Assembly (NCBI RefSeq): GCF_000495915.1
Contig: NZ_AOFQ01000062.1
Span: 1-64,000 of the forward strand
Length of the DNA stretch: 64,000 nucleotides
Source of the DNA: Stutzerimonas chloritidismutans AW-1
GTDB lineage: Bacteria > Pseudomonadota > Gammaproteobacteria > Pseudomonadales > Pseudomonadaceae
Direction of reading: 5' to 3'
This document shows positions 18,481-27,695 of this stretch, piece by piece (the first letter of the stretch is position 1; each line of letters opens with the position of its first letter). A model generated the notes under the pieces. It saw only the letters and a program-made list of their open reading frames with translations, did no database searches and was not told where the DNA came from. The translations under genes and the position numbers were made by a program.

Positions 18481-19323
18481 TTACATGGACACAGCCGGTG
18501 CAGATTGTGTGCCAGCCCGACGCAATGCATCGTCAGGCCGTACATTGCTGCTGCCCATTCCGGTGACACTCCGGCGCACATCGAGATTACGCGACACCAC
18601 CAGAATCACCCGCCGGTTGCGCGCCCGGCCTTCGGCCGTCGCGTTGTCCGCCACGGGCTGAAATTCGCCATAGCCCACCGCTGCCATCCGCGAAGGGTCC
18701 ACCCCCTGCGCTGCAAGCATCCTCACAACGCTGCCAGCGCGGGCTGCGGACAGCTCCCAGTTGGTAGGGAACTGGCTGGTGCTGATTGGCAGATTGTCGG
18801 TAAACCCTTCGACATGGATCGGGTTGTCGAAAGGGGCCAGAATTCCGGCGACCTTGTCGATCAGCAGAAATGCCTGGTCGTTGGGAAGCGCATCGCCGCT
18901 GGGGAACAGCAGGCTGGAGTTGAGTTCGATCTCGATCCACAGCTCATTGCCACGGATCGTCAGTTGCTCGTTGGCGATCAGCTCGCCGAACGTCTCGCGC
19001 ATGCTCTGCGCAATTCGCTCCAGCGGATCGAGGGTCGGCTTCCCCGCCGACGAAGCCGGGCCCGACAGATCCTCGACCTGGGACACATCCGCCTCGGTGG
19101 TCCGAGGTCGCTCCTCACCGATGGGGATGGGCTTGACCGAACGATCGACCTGATTGAACACGCCGACCAGCGAATCGGAGAGGATCTTGTACTTGCCCTC
19201 GTTGATCGAGGAGATCGAGTACATCACCACGAAGAAGGCAAATAACAGCGTGATGAAGTCGGCGTAGGACACCAGCCATCGCTCGTGATTCTCGTGCTCT
19301 TCCGGTGGTCTGCGTCTGGCCAT
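18481..19323 (-). CDS. motD: Flagellar stator protein MotD
   Basis: MotB-type stator subunit, 280 residues. N-terminal plug and single membrane helix (WLVSYADFITLLFAFFVVMYS) with the proton-binding Asp in SYADF, a linker, then an OmpA-type peptidoglycan-binding domain (VEGFTDNLP, AARAGSVVRML, AVGYGEFQPVADN). It follows motC after a 5-base gap. MotC/MotD form the second proton-driven stator of pseudomonads, needed for swarming in P. aeruginosa. Confidence 0.95.
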   Translation of the reverse strand: MARRRPPEEHENHERWLVSYADFITLLFAFFVVMYSISSINEGKYKILSDSLVGVFNQVDRSVKPIPIGEERPRTTEADVSQVEDLSGPASSAGKPTLDPLERIAQSMRETFGELIANEQLTIRGNELWIEIELNSSLLFPSGDALPNDQAFLLIDKVAGILAPFDNPIHVEGFTDNLPISTSQFPTNWELSAARAGSVVRMLAAQGVDPSRMAAVGYGEFQPVADNATAEGRARNRRVILVVSRNLDVRRSVTGMGSSNVRPDDALRRAGTQSAPAVSM

Positions 19324-19328
19324 GGCGG

Positions 19329-20069
19329 TCAGTCCATGAAGCCTTGCAGCTTCATCTCGATGGAACGCGGATTTTCGCCCTCGGCGATGGACAGCACGCC
19401 CTCCAGCAGCATCTCGCGATAGGCGGTCTGCCGCTGGACGACGCTCTTCAGCTTGTTGCCGACCGGCAGCACCAGCAGGTTGGCGAAAGCGACGCCATAG
19501 ATGGTCGCCACGAACGCAACGGCGATGCCGCTGCCCAGCTGGCTGGGATCGGCCAGATTGCCCATCACGTGGATCAACCCCATTACCGCGCCGATGATGC
19601 CGATGGTCGGCGAGTAGCCACCCATGCTCTCGTAGACCTTGGCCGCGCGCAGGTCACGCCCCTCCTGGGTATACAGATCGACCTCGAGGATGCTGCGAAT
19701 CACTTCCGGCTCGGCGCCATCGACAAGCAACTGCAGGCCCTTGCGCGCGTATGGGTCGGGCTCCGTCTCGGCGACCGGTTCGAGGCCGAGCAACCCCTCC
19801 TTGCGCGCAGTATTGCTCCAGGTAGTGACCATGAGGATGCCGCGCGCGAGATCGATGCGCGGCGGAAAGAATATCCAGCGACCGATACTCATCGCCCGCA
19901 TGAACACGGCGATGGGCGTCTGCAGCAGGACGGCACCCAGGGTACCGCCAAGCACGATCAACGCGGCCGGCCCATTGAGCAGCGCCGAGATATGGCCGCC
20001 CTCGAGAAAATTGCCTCCAACGATGGCGACGAACGCCAACAGCAGCCCGATCAGGCTGAGCACGTCCAT
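19329..20069 (-). CDS. motC: Flagellar stator protein MotC
   Basis: MotA-type stator subunit of 246 residues from MDVLSLIGLLLAF (ATG 20069; upstream in-frame ATGs would give a non-family extension). Four membrane segments, a cytoplasmic loop with charged residues (RKGLQLLVDGAEPEVIRSIL), and the conserved pair of prolines in MGGYSPTIGIIGAVMGLIHVM and PSQLGSGIAVAF. It partners MotD directly downstream. Confidence 0.95.
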   Translation of the reverse strand: MDVLSLIGLLLAFVAIVGGNFLEGGHISALLNGPAALIVLGGTLGAVLLQTPIAVFMRAMSIGRWIFFPPRIDLARGILMVTTWSNTARKEGLLGLEPVAETEPDPYARKGLQLLVDGAEPEVIRSILEVDLYTQEGRDLRAAKVYESMGGYSPTIGIIGAVMGLIHVMGNLADPSQLGSGIAVAFVATIYGVAFANLLVLPVGNKLKSVVQRQTAYREMLLEGVLSIAEGENPRSIEMKLQGFMD

Positions 20070-20085
20070 TAGAGGCGGGCCTCCA

Positions 20086-21201
20086 TCAGATGCACGCCTC
20101 GGCCAGATTGCGACCGATATCGTCGAGCCCGTAGACCGCATCACTCAGGTTGGCTTTGACCACCGCCATCGGCATGCCATAGATCACGCAGCTGGCTTCA
20201 TCCTGCGCCCACACCTGGCTGCCGCTCTGCTTGAGCAACCGTGCGCCTTCGCGACCATCGGCACCCATGCCGGTCAGCACCACCGCCAGCACCTTGTCGT
20301 GAAACGACTTGGCGGCCGAACCGAAGGTAACGTCGACGCAAGGCTTGTAGTTGAGGCGATCATCGCCCGGCAGGATGCGGACCGCACCGCGGCCGTCGAT
20401 CATCATCTGCTTGCCACCCGGTGCCAGCAAAGCAAGCCCCGGACGCAGCACGTCGCCGTCCTCGGCTTCCTTGACACGAATGCGGCAAAGCTTGTCCAGA
20501 CGATCGGCGAAGGCTTTGGTGAACGCGGCCGGCATGTGCTGGATGAGCACGATCGGCGCGGGGAAATTCGCTGGGAGCTGAGTGAGCACACGCTGCAGCG
20601 CCACCGGACCGCCAGTAGACGTACCGATGGCCACCAGCTTATACGCCTTGCGCTTGGGCGCCGGCGAACGAGCTGCCGGCGCCGCGGGCGCTGGCGCTGT
20701 AGCGCCGGTCCGAGGCGCTGCAGTAGCCAATGTCGAGGCAGTGCCACGCGCGGATACCGGCGGCGTACTTACGCTCGAGGTACAGAACGTGCTGTAGCGC
20801 CGGTTGCTGCGCGAAACGGTATGTACCTTCTCGCACAGCAGCTGCTTGACCTTATCCGGATTACGCGAAATGTCTTCGAAGTTCTTCGGCAGATAGTCGA
20901 CGGCGCCGGCATCCAGTGCATCGAGGGTGACCCGAGCGCCTTCGTGCGTGAGCGAGGAAAACATCAACACCGGTGTGGGGCAGCGCTGCATGATCTGCCG
21001 CACCGCCGTGATGCCGTCCATCATCGGCATCTCGTAGTCCATGGTGATGACATCCGGCTTCAACGCCAGCACCTGGTCGATCGCCTCGCGTCCGTTGGTG
21101 GCGGTGCCGACGACCTGGATATTCGAATCAGAGGAAAGGATTTCCGAGACGCGCCGACGAAAGAAGCCGGAATCGTCGACGACCAGGACCTTGACTGCCA
21201 T
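20086..21201 (-). CDS. cheB: Chemotaxis protein-glutamate methylesterase CheB
   Basis: 371 residues: a receiver (VLVVDDSGFFRRR, phospho-Asp in VITMDYEMPMMDG), an Ala/Pro-rich linker of about 60 residues, and a methylesterase domain with catalytic Ser in AIGTSTGGPVALQ, His in VLIQHMPAAFT and Asp in LTGMGADGREGA. It removes methyl groups from receptors when phosphorylated by CheA. It lies between cheA and motC. Confidence 0.97.
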   Translation of the reverse strand: MAVKVLVVDDSGFFRRRVSEILSSDSNIQVVGTATNGREAIDQVLALKPDVITMDYEMPMMDGITAVRQIMQRCPTPVLMFSSLTHEGARVTLDALDAGAVDYLPKNFEDISRNPDKVKQLLCEKVHTVSRSNRRYSTFCTSSVSTPPVSARGTASTLATAAPRTGATAPAPAAPAARSPAPKRKAYKLVAIGTSTGGPVALQRVLTQLPANFPAPIVLIQHMPAAFTKAFADRLDKLCRIRVKEAEDGDVLRPGLALLAPGGKQMMIDGRGAVRILPGDDRLNYKPCVDVTFGSAAKSFHDKVLAVVLTGMGADGREGARLLKQSGSQVWAQDEASCVIYGMPMAVVKANLSDAVYGLDDIGRNLAEACI

Positions 21202-21254
21202 ACATCACTCCTAGCGGCAGCGCTCCCATCCGAGGTAAGCGCTGCCTGACTGAA

Positions 21255-23447
21255 TCAAATCCTGCGTGCGTAGCGCTTGAGCATGCTGGGAACATCGAGA
21301 ATCAGCGCGATGCGGCCATCGCCGGTGATCGTCGCACCGGACATGCCAGGCGTACCCTGCAGCATCTTGCCAAGCGGCTTGATGACCACTTCTTCCTGTC
21401 CCACGAGTTGATCGACGACGAAGCCGATGCTCTGATTGCCGACGCTGAGAATTACTACATGGCCTTCACGCTGCTCTTCCTGAGCCGCATCGTTGACCAG
21501 CCAGCGCTTGAGGTAGAACAGCGGCAGCGCCTTGTCGCGGACGATCACCACTTCCTGGCCATCGACGACGTTGGTCCGCGACAGGTCGAGGTGGAAGATC
21601 TCGTTGACGTTGACCAGCGGGAAGGCGAAGGCCTGGTTGCCGAGCATGACCATCAGGGTCGGCATGATCGCCAGGGTCAGCGGCACCTTGATCACCACAC
21701 GCGAGCCCTGGCCCTTGGTGGAGAACACGTTCACCGTGCCGTTGAGCTGGGAAATCTTGGTCTTGACCACGTCCATGCCGACACCGCGGCCGGACACGTC
21801 GGAAATTTCGGTCTTGGTCGAAAAGCCCGGCGCGAAGATCAGGTTGTAACACTCCAGATCGCTCAGGCGATCGGCGGCATCCTTCTCCAGCATGCCTTTC
21901 TCGACGGCCTTGGCGCGCAGGACGTTGGCATCCATACCCTTACCGTCATCACTGATGATCAACAGGATGTGGTCGCCTTCCTGCTCGGCGGAAAGCACCA
22001 CCCGCCCGGTACGCGGCTTGCCGGCGGCTTCGCGCTCCTCGGGCATCTCGATACCGTGGTCGACCGCGTTACGCACCAGGTGCACCAGCGGATCGGCCAG
22101 GGCTTCGACCAGGTTCTTGTCGAGGTCGGTTTCTTCACCAACGAGCTCGAGGTTGATCTCTTTCTTCAGGCTGCGAGCCAGGTCGCGGACCAGGCGCGGG
22201 AAGCGACCGAAGACCTTCTTGATCGGCTGCATGCGGGTCTTCATCACCGCACTCTGCAGATCGGCCGTCACCACGTCGAGGTTGGAGACGGCCTTGGCCA
22301 TCGCCTCGTCGCCGCTGTTGGAGCCCAGGCGTACCAGACGCACCAGCACCAGCTCGCCGACCATGTTCATGATCTCGTCCAGGCGTGCGGTATCGACGCG
22401 CACGGTGGTCTCGGCCTCGGCCGGAGGCTTTTCCGCAGGACCAGCAGCGGCCGGCTTGCTCACCGCAGCTGCCGGAGCGGCCTTGGCCGGAGCAGCAGCA
22501 CGGGCAGGCTCAGGCTTGGGCGCCGGTTTGATCGGAACAGCCGCAGCAGGTTCAGCCGGAGTCTCGACGACCGCAGGCTCGAACTTGCCCTTGCCATGCA
22601 GTTGATCGAGCAGTGCTTCGAACTCGTCGTCGGTGATCTCGTCAGCTGCACCAGCTGGACCACCGCCTTTTGCCGGTTCGGCGCTTGCTGGCGCAGCGGG
22701 TTCAGCCGGGGCCGCTTCGAACTTGCCCTTGCCATGCAGCTGGTCCAGCAAGGCTTCAAATTCGTCATCGGTGATTTCGTCACTGGTCGGCGCAGCAACG
22801 AACTCGCTCTCGGCAGGCATCGAGGCACCCGCAGCGGCAGAGAATTGTCCCTTGCCATGCAGCTGGTCGAGCAGCGACTCGAATTCGTCGTCGGTAATCT
22901 CGTCGGTGGCAGGGCCAGTCGCTACTTCGGCCGCAGCCGGCTCGCTGGCGGCCGGCTGAATGGCATCGAGCATCTGTTCGAATTCGCTATCGGCGCCCTC
23001 GGACCGGGATTCGGCCACGACCTGCGGTTCGACTGCCGGCGCTGGCTCATCAGCCGAGGCTGGCTCCGCCAGACGTGCCAGCGCCGCAAGCAACTCACGC
23101 GAGGCTGGCGTCGGCTCGACGCGCTCGCGGACCTGGCTGAACATCGCGTTCACGGCGTCGAGCGCCTGCAGAACGACATCCATCAGTTCGGAATCGACTC
23201 GACGCTCACCCTTGCGCAGGATGTCGAAGACGTTTTCGGCGATATGGCAGCACTCCACCAGCTCATGCAGCTGGAGGAACCCGGCACCGCCCTTGACCGT
23301 ATGGAACCCGCGAAAAATCGCATTGAGCAACGCCATGTCATCGGGGCTGCTTTCCAGCTCCACGAGTTGCTCGGACAATAGTTCGAGAATCTCGCCGGCC
23401 TCTACCAGGAAGTCCTGGAGGATTTCTTCATCGGCGTCGAAGCTCAT
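21255..23447 (-). CDS. cheA: Chemotaxis histidine kinase CheA with repeat-bearing linker
   Basis: 730 residues from ATG 23447, chosen because AGGGG lies 8 bases upstream; a GTG two codons earlier is too close. P1 HPt domain with His49 in FHTVKGGAG; P3 dimerisation helices from about residue 350 (DTARLDEIMNMVGELVLV); P4 kinase with N box LVRNAVDHG and G boxes DDGKGMD and GRGVGMD; and P5 CheW-like end. Between P1 and P3 there is no recognisable P2 domain, only about 230 Ala/Pro-rich residues with three copies of DEITDDEFEALLDQLHGKG (about 182, 223 and 269) and one half-copy near 153. Confidence 0.97.
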   Translation of the reverse strand: MSFDADEEILQDFLVEAGEILELLSEQLVELESSPDDMALLNAIFRGFHTVKGGAGFLQLHELVECCHIAENVFDILRKGERRVDSELMDVVLQALDAVNAMFSQVRERVEPTPASRELLAALARLAEPASADEPAPAVEPQVVAESRSEGADSEFEQMLDAIQPAASEPAAAEVATGPATDEITDDEFESLLDQLHGKGQFSAAAGASMPAESEFVAAPTSDEITDDEFEALLDQLHGKGKFEAAPAEPAAPASAEPAKGGGPAGAADEITDDEFEALLDQLHGKGKFEPAVVETPAEPAAAVPIKPAPKPEPARAAAPAKAAPAAAVSKPAAAGPAEKPPAEAETTVRVDTARLDEIMNMVGELVLVRLVRLGSNSGDEAMAKAVSNLDVVTADLQSAVMKTRMQPIKKVFGRFPRLVRDLARSLKKEINLELVGEETDLDKNLVEALADPLVHLVRNAVDHGIEMPEEREAAGKPRTGRVVLSAEQEGDHILLIISDDGKGMDANVLRAKAVEKGMLEKDAADRLSDLECYNLIFAPGFSTKTEISDVSGRGVGMDVVKTKISQLNGTVNVFSTKGQGSRVVIKVPLTLAIMPTLMVMLGNQAFAFPLVNVNEIFHLDLSRTNVVDGQEVVIVRDKALPLFYLKRWLVNDAAQEEQREGHVVILSVGNQSIGFVVDQLVGQEEVVIKPLGKMLQGTPGMSGATITGDGRIALILDVPSMLKRYARRI
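22581..22991 (-). repeat. CheA linker repeats: three 21-residue motifs plus a degenerate copy
   Basis: In-frame protein repeats inside cheA. Full copies DEITDDEFE(S/A)LLDQLHGKG begin at CheA residues 182, 223 and 269, 41 and 46 residues apart; a degenerate copy DSEFEQMLDAIQP begins near 153. The copies are almost identical in protein and differ mainly at synonymous codon positions, so selection rather than very recent duplication maintains them. They resemble the FliM N-terminal motif LSQDEIDALLHG and the CheZ C-terminal motif GQDDVDDLLSSLGF, both CheY-docking helices in model bacteria. Confidence 0.85.
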
Positions 23448-23458
23448 ATTCACTTCCC

Positions 23459-24253
23459 CTAAAAGCCCAGGCTTGAAAGCAGATCATCGACATCGTCCTG
23501 GCCGGAAACGACGTCTTCACGCATATCGGCATGCATCTGCGGACCTTCACCCTTGGAAGGCTCTTTTTCTTGTTTTTTCTTTTCCTGCTCGGCGCGCATC
23601 GCTTCGCGGTCATGCTGGATGCCCGCCACGCGATCGACCTGCCCCGCCATCAGGACCAGGTTAAGCAGGTTGCTTTCGAGTTCAGTGATGAGACGCGTCA
23701 CTCGCTTGATCACCTGGCCCGTCAGGTCCTGGAAGTCCTGCGCGAGCATGATTTCGCTGAGGTTCTGCGACAGCTGGCCGCCATCGTTCATGCTGCGCTG
23801 CAGGTACTGGTCGATGCGCTTGACCAGATCGCGGAACTGATCGGCATTCATCTCACGACGCATGAAACGCTGCCAGTCGGCTGTCAGGCTCTGCGCCTCA
23901 TAGCTCACGTAGTTCACCAGCGGCGCTGATTCTTCGACCAGGTCCATGGTGCGGTTGGCAGCCTTCTCGGTCATCTCCACCACGTAGGACAGGCGATCGG
24001 TCGCGTCCGTGATCGGCGACGGATCGCCGCCAGTGGCGCAGGTGTCCATTTCGAGCTTGACGATGGCGTTGTGCAGCTCGCGTGTGAGCTTGCCAACCTC
24101 CAGATAGAGCCCGTGGTTGCGCACCTGATTCAGCTCATTGAACATCTGCGTCGCTTCATCGAAGCGGCCCTGCTGCAGACTTTCGATCAACTTGGGTGCA
24201 TGCGCCTTCAGAGTCGCTTCGAACTCTGCCAGGCTTTGGTCTGCTTGCGTCAT
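23459..24253 (-). CDS. cheZ: CheY-P phosphatase CheZ
   Basis: 264 residues, long four-helix-bundle protein that dephosphorylates CheY-P. The catalytic region is in MLAQDFQDLTGQVIKRVTRL (the Gln in QDFQDLTGQ supplies catalysis in E. coli CheZ), followed by a low-complexity Lys/Glu linker and the C-terminal CheY-binding helix QDDVDDLLSSLGF (252-264). The GAGGGCACT-ATG context supports the start. It lies between cheY and cheA. Confidence 0.96.
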   Translation of the reverse strand: MTQADQSLAEFEATLKAHAPKLIESLQQGRFDEATQMFNELNQVRNHGLYLEVGKLTRELHNAIVKLEMDTCATGGDPSPITDATDRLSYVVEMTEKAANRTMDLVEESAPLVNYVSYEAQSLTADWQRFMRREMNADQFRDLVKRIDQYLQRSMNDGGQLSQNLSEIMLAQDFQDLTGQVIKRVTRLITELESNLLNLVLMAGQVDRVAGIQHDREAMRAEQEKKKQEKEPSKGEGPQMHADMREDVVSGQDDVDDLLSSLGF

Positions 24254-24276
24254 AGTGCCCTCGCGGCGTTGCTGCT

Positions 24277-24651
24277 TCAGCCGTTGACGCGCTCGAAGAT
24301 CTTCTCGATCTTCTCCTTGAGCACCTGGGCAGTGAAAGGCTTGACCACATAGCCGTTAACCCCGGCCTGGGCGGCTTCGATGATCTGATCGCGTTTCGCT
24401 TCGGCCGTCACCATCAGCACCGGCAGGTGCTTGAGGCGCTCATCGGCACGCACGGTGCGCAGCAGATCGATCCCGCTCATGCCCGGCATGTTCCAGTCGG
24501 TCACCAGGAAGTCGAAGCTGCCGCTCTTGAGCATCGGCAGCGCGGTAGTACCATCATCCGCTTCGGCGGTGTTGGTGAACCCCAGATCACGCAGGAGGTT
24601 CTTGATGATTCGTCTCATCGTCGAGAAGTCATCGACGATGAGGATTTTCAT
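24277..24651 (-). CDS. cheY: Chemotaxis response regulator CheY
   Basis: Single-domain receiver of 124 residues from ATG 24651 ([18 protein letters not shown]). Phospho-Asp lies in [13 protein letters not shown], the switch Thr in [13 protein letters not shown], and the Lys in YVVKPFTAQ. CheY-P binds FliM and alters rotation. A TTG four codons upstream has GGAGG five bases before it, whereas the ATG has no good ribosome site at normal distance, so a 128-residue form is possible. Confidence 0.96.
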   Translation of the reverse strand: MKILIVDDFSTMRRIIKNLLRDLGFTNTAEADDGTTALPMLKSGSFDFLVTDWNMPGMSGIDLLRTVRADERLKHLPVLMVTAEAKRDQIIEAAQAGVNGYVVKPFTAQVLKEKIEKIFERVNG

Positions 24652-24725
24652 GTTCTTGTCCAAGTCGACCTCCGTAAGTCCCAAAATGCCTCAGCAAACC
24701 GAGCACGTCATACCGCAAACAATCG

Positions 24726-25472
24726 TCAATTGGCGCGCCATTCGCCGAGGCGCGCGCGCAAGCGCGCAGCGCACTGGCTATGCAACTGGCTCACACGCGA
24801 CTCGCTGACCCCCAGCACCTGACCGATTTCCTTCAAATTCAATTCTTCGTCGTAATACAGCGACAGCACCAGCTTTTCACGCTCGGGCAGGTTGGCGATG
24901 GCGTCGGCCAGCGCCTGCTGAAAACGTTCATCCTCGAGATCACGGAACGGCTCCGGGTGGAGACTGGCAGCGTCTTCCTCGAGCTCGCCATGATCGCCTT
25001 CCTGCAGCAGATCGTCGAAGCTGAACAGGCGACTGCCCAGCGTATCGCCCAGAATGCCGTAATACTCGTCGAGACTTAGCTTAAGTTCGGCCGCAACCTC
25101 ATGATCTTTAGCGTCGCGCCCGGTTTTCGCTTCGATCGCCCGGATCGCCTCGCTGACCATCCGCGAATTGCGATGCACCGAACGCGGCGCCCAGTCACCC
25201 TTGCGGACTTCGTCCAGCATGGTGCCGCGAATGCGGATACCGGCGTAGGTTTCAAAGCTGGCACCCTTGCCGGCGTCGTATTTCTTAGCTGCTTCCAGCA
25301 GTCCGATCATTCCAGCCTGAATCAGATCGTCCACTTGCACGCTTGCAGGCAGACGCGCCAACAAGTGGTAAGCGATTCGCTTGACCAACGGGGCGTACTG
25401 ATCGATCAGGCGGTACTGCGCATCCTTTGCCTGAGCCTTGCTGTAATACATAGCGGATCCGGCACCTGTCAT
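24726..25472 (-). CDS. fliA: Flagellar sigma factor FliA (sigma-28)
   Basis: 248 residues. Sigma region 2 (YAPLVKRIAYHLLARLP, then YAGIRIRGTMLDEVRKGDW), region 3, and region 4 with helix-turn-helix LKEIGQVLGVSESRVSQL. It directs late flagellar and chemotaxis genes and is held by the anti-sigma FlgM. The ATG overlaps the fleN stop by four bases, supporting the full-length start (MTGAGSAMYYSK). Confidence 0.97.
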   Translation of the reverse strand: MTGAGSAMYYSKAQAKDAQYRLIDQYAPLVKRIAYHLLARLPASVQVDDLIQAGMIGLLEAAKKYDAGKGASFETYAGIRIRGTMLDEVRKGDWAPRSVHRNSRMVSEAIRAIEAKTGRDAKDHEVAAELKLSLDEYYGILGDTLGSRLFSFDDLLQEGDHGELEEDAASLHPEPFRDLEDERFQQALADAIANLPEREKLVLSLYYDEELNLKEIGQVLGVSESRVSQLHSQCAARLRARLGEWRAN

Positions 25473-26296
25473 TCGTGGCTGGGTGAAGCGGGGCTGATGA
25501 GGCGCTCTACGAAGAACTCGAGATGACCCCGCGGCGTCGCCGGCAGCGGCCAGGTATCAACCTTCTGCGCGATCGCCTTGAAGGCTAGTGCACATTTCGA
25601 GCGCGGGTACGCTTCATAGACTGCGCGCTGCTTCTGCACGGCCTTGCGCACCGCTTCGTCGTAAGGAACCGCACCGACATACTGCAGCGCCACGTCGAGA
25701 AAGCGCTCGGTAACCTTGGTCAGCTTGGCGAACAAATTGCGGCCTTCCTGCGGTGCGTGCGCCATATTGGCCAACACGCGGAAGCGGCTGATGCCGTAAT
25801 CGCGGTTCAGCAGCTTGATAAGTGCATAGGCGTCGGTGATGGACGTGGGCTCGTCGATGACCACCAGCAGCACTTCCTGAGCTGCGCGCACGAAGCTCAC
25901 CACGGAATCGCCGATGCCAGCCGCGGTGTCGATGATCAGCACGTCGAGCTCGTCGCCAAGCTCGCTGAACGCCTGGATCAACCCGGCGTGCTGCAGGGAA
26001 GACAGCTGCACCATGCTCTGCGTGCCGGATGCGGCCGGCACTACGCGGATGCCGCCCGGCCCCTGGATCAGTACGTCGCGCAGATCACATTCGCCGGCGA
26101 TGACGTCAGCCAGGGTGCGCTTGGTGGTAAGCCCCAGCAGCACGTCGACGTTGGCCAGGCCAAGGTCGGCGTCAAGCAACACCACACGCCGGCCGAGGTC
26201 CGCCAGCGCCAGTGCCAGATTGACCGACACGTTGGTCTTGCCGACGCCACCCTTGCCGCCAGTCACCGCAATCACCTGTACGGGATGCATACCCAT
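25469..26296 (-). CDS. fleN: Flagellar number regulator FleN (FlhG)
   Basis: MinD/ParA-type ATPase that binds FleQ and keeps flagellar number at one. 275 residues from MGMHPVQVIAVTGGKGGVGKTN; the open frame continues upstream but only this start matches the family. Deviant Walker A KGGVGKTN, then VVLLDADLGLANVDVLLGL, and a C-terminal membrane-targeting part. Coupled to fliA and 91 bases after flhF. Confidence 0.96.
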   Translation of the reverse strand: MGMHPVQVIAVTGGKGGVGKTNVSVNLALALADLGRRVVLLDADLGLANVDVLLGLTTKRTLADVIAGECDLRDVLIQGPGGIRVVPAASGTQSMVQLSSLQHAGLIQAFSELGDELDVLIIDTAAGIGDSVVSFVRAAQEVLLVVIDEPTSITDAYALIKLLNRDYGISRFRVLANMAHAPQEGRNLFAKLTKVTERFLDVALQYVGAVPYDEAVRKAVQKQRAVYEAYPRSKCALAFKAIAQKVDTWPLPATPRGHLEFFVERLISPASPSHE

Positions 26297-26387
26297 GTTC
26301 ACATGCCTATATCTTGCTGGGGCCTTGCGGCCGGCGATGCGTCCGCATGGCACGCATCTGATTCATTCGAGTACCGCTGTCGCAGCA

Positions 26388-27680
26388 TCATCCAGCCCGC
26401 CGTGACGAGCCGTTGTACAACCCGGCGAACATGTCGGCCATGGTTTCTTCGCTCGGCTCCTCGCCGGACTGCAGGCTCACCGCCCGACTGACCAGCTGAT
26501 GGCTGCGCGGCAGATGCAGGTCGTCAGGAATCCGGGGACCATCGGCCAGGTAGGCTATCGGCAAATGCTGGCTGATCGTGAGACCGAGCACATCGCCAAG
26601 GCTGCCCGCCTCGTCGAGCTTCGTCAGGATACAACCGGCCAGCCCACAACGACGATAGTTGTGCCATGCGGCCTTGAGCACCTGGCTCTGGCTGGTTGCC
26701 GCCAGCACCAGGTAATTCTTCGATTTGACGCCTTTGTCCGACAGCGCTTCGAGCTGCATGCGCAGCGTCGGATCGCTTGCCGGCAAGCCGGCGGTGTCGA
26801 TCAGGATGATCCGCTTACGCGCCAGCGAGGCCAGCGATTTGCTCAGCGGCTGACTAGGATCGATCTGCACCACCGGCACGTCGAGGATCCGGCCCAGTGT
26901 CTTGAGTTGCTCCTGCGCACCGATCCGATAATTGTCCATGCTGGCCAGCGCAATGCTCTGCGCGCCGTGTTTCAGCACGTAGCGAGCAGCCAGCTTGGCC
27001 AGCGTCGTGGTCTTGCCGACGCCTGCTGGGCCGACCAGAGCAATCACACCGCCCTCTTCCAGCGGCTCGTTCTTGGTGACCTTGATTGCCTGCGCCAGAT
27101 ACGCCAGCACCATGCGCCAGGCCTGACGCGGCTCGTTAATGCCGGCGACCTTTTCCAGCAGGCTACGCGACAGCTCGGCCGGCAGGCCCAGGCGCTGCAG
27201 ACGGCGCCAGAGGCCTGCCTGCTGCGGGCGACGGCTCTGCTCCTGGCCCCAGGCGATCGAGCCGAGCTGCACTTCGATCAGCTCGCGCAAACCGTGCAGT
27301 TCCGAGTACATCGCTTCGATGGCACGGGAGTCGGCTGCGGGGGAAGGCTCGGCGACCGTATCGGGCTGTGCCTTGCTGGCCGCGACGACAGGCTTCTCGT
27401 CAACCAGTTGACGATCCTGCATCTTCGCGCGCGGCGCAGCGCTCAGCTCGGCATGTGCATTGGCCAGGCGCGACTGCGTCTTGCGCAATTCGGCTTCCAG
27501 CGCCGGGTTGGGCTTGTTGGCCGCCGGCGCGGACTGCATGGGGTAATCGAGCACAGCGGTCAGCTCGACGCCACCGGCCACCCGGCGATTGCCGATGATC
27601 ACGGCATCGGCGCCCAGCTCGTCGCGAACCATTTTCATGGCGATGCGCATATCGGCGGCGAAGAAACGTTTGACCTGCAT
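26388..27680 (-). CDS. flhF: Flagellar polar-placement GTPase FlhF
   Basis: SRP-type GTPase that recruits the flagellum to the pole. 430 residues from MQVKRFFAADMRIAMKMVRD, with GAGG nine bases upstream. A variable B region is followed by the NG domain: G1 GPAGVGKTTTLAKLAARY, the DNYRIGAQEQLKTLG segment, G3 ILIDTAGLP, and G4 LTKLDEAGSLGDVL. It lies 15 bases after the flhA stop. Confidence 0.96.
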   Translation of the reverse strand: MQVKRFFAADMRIAMKMVRDELGADAVIIGNRRVAGGVELTAVLDYPMQSAPAANKPNPALEAELRKTQSRLANAHAELSAAPRAKMQDRQLVDEKPVVAASKAQPDTVAEPSPAADSRAIEAMYSELHGLRELIEVQLGSIAWGQEQSRRPQQAGLWRRLQRLGLPAELSRSLLEKVAGINEPRQAWRMVLAYLAQAIKVTKNEPLEEGGVIALVGPAGVGKTTTLAKLAARYVLKHGAQSIALASMDNYRIGAQEQLKTLGRILDVPVVQIDPSQPLSKSLASLARKRIILIDTAGLPASDPTLRMQLEALSDKGVKSKNYLVLAATSQSQVLKAAWHNYRRCGLAGCILTKLDEAGSLGDVLGLTISQHLPIAYLADGPRIPDDLHLPRSHQLVSRAVSLQSGEEPSEETMADMFAGLYNGSSRRAG

Positions 27681-27695
27681 GGCCTGCACCCTCGG

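Noticed and set aside
22581..22991. Spaced near-identical repeats as a possible CRISPR or mobile repeat
   Set aside because: The repeats are in frame within cheA, differ mainly at synonymous positions, and have no palindromic or spacer structure.
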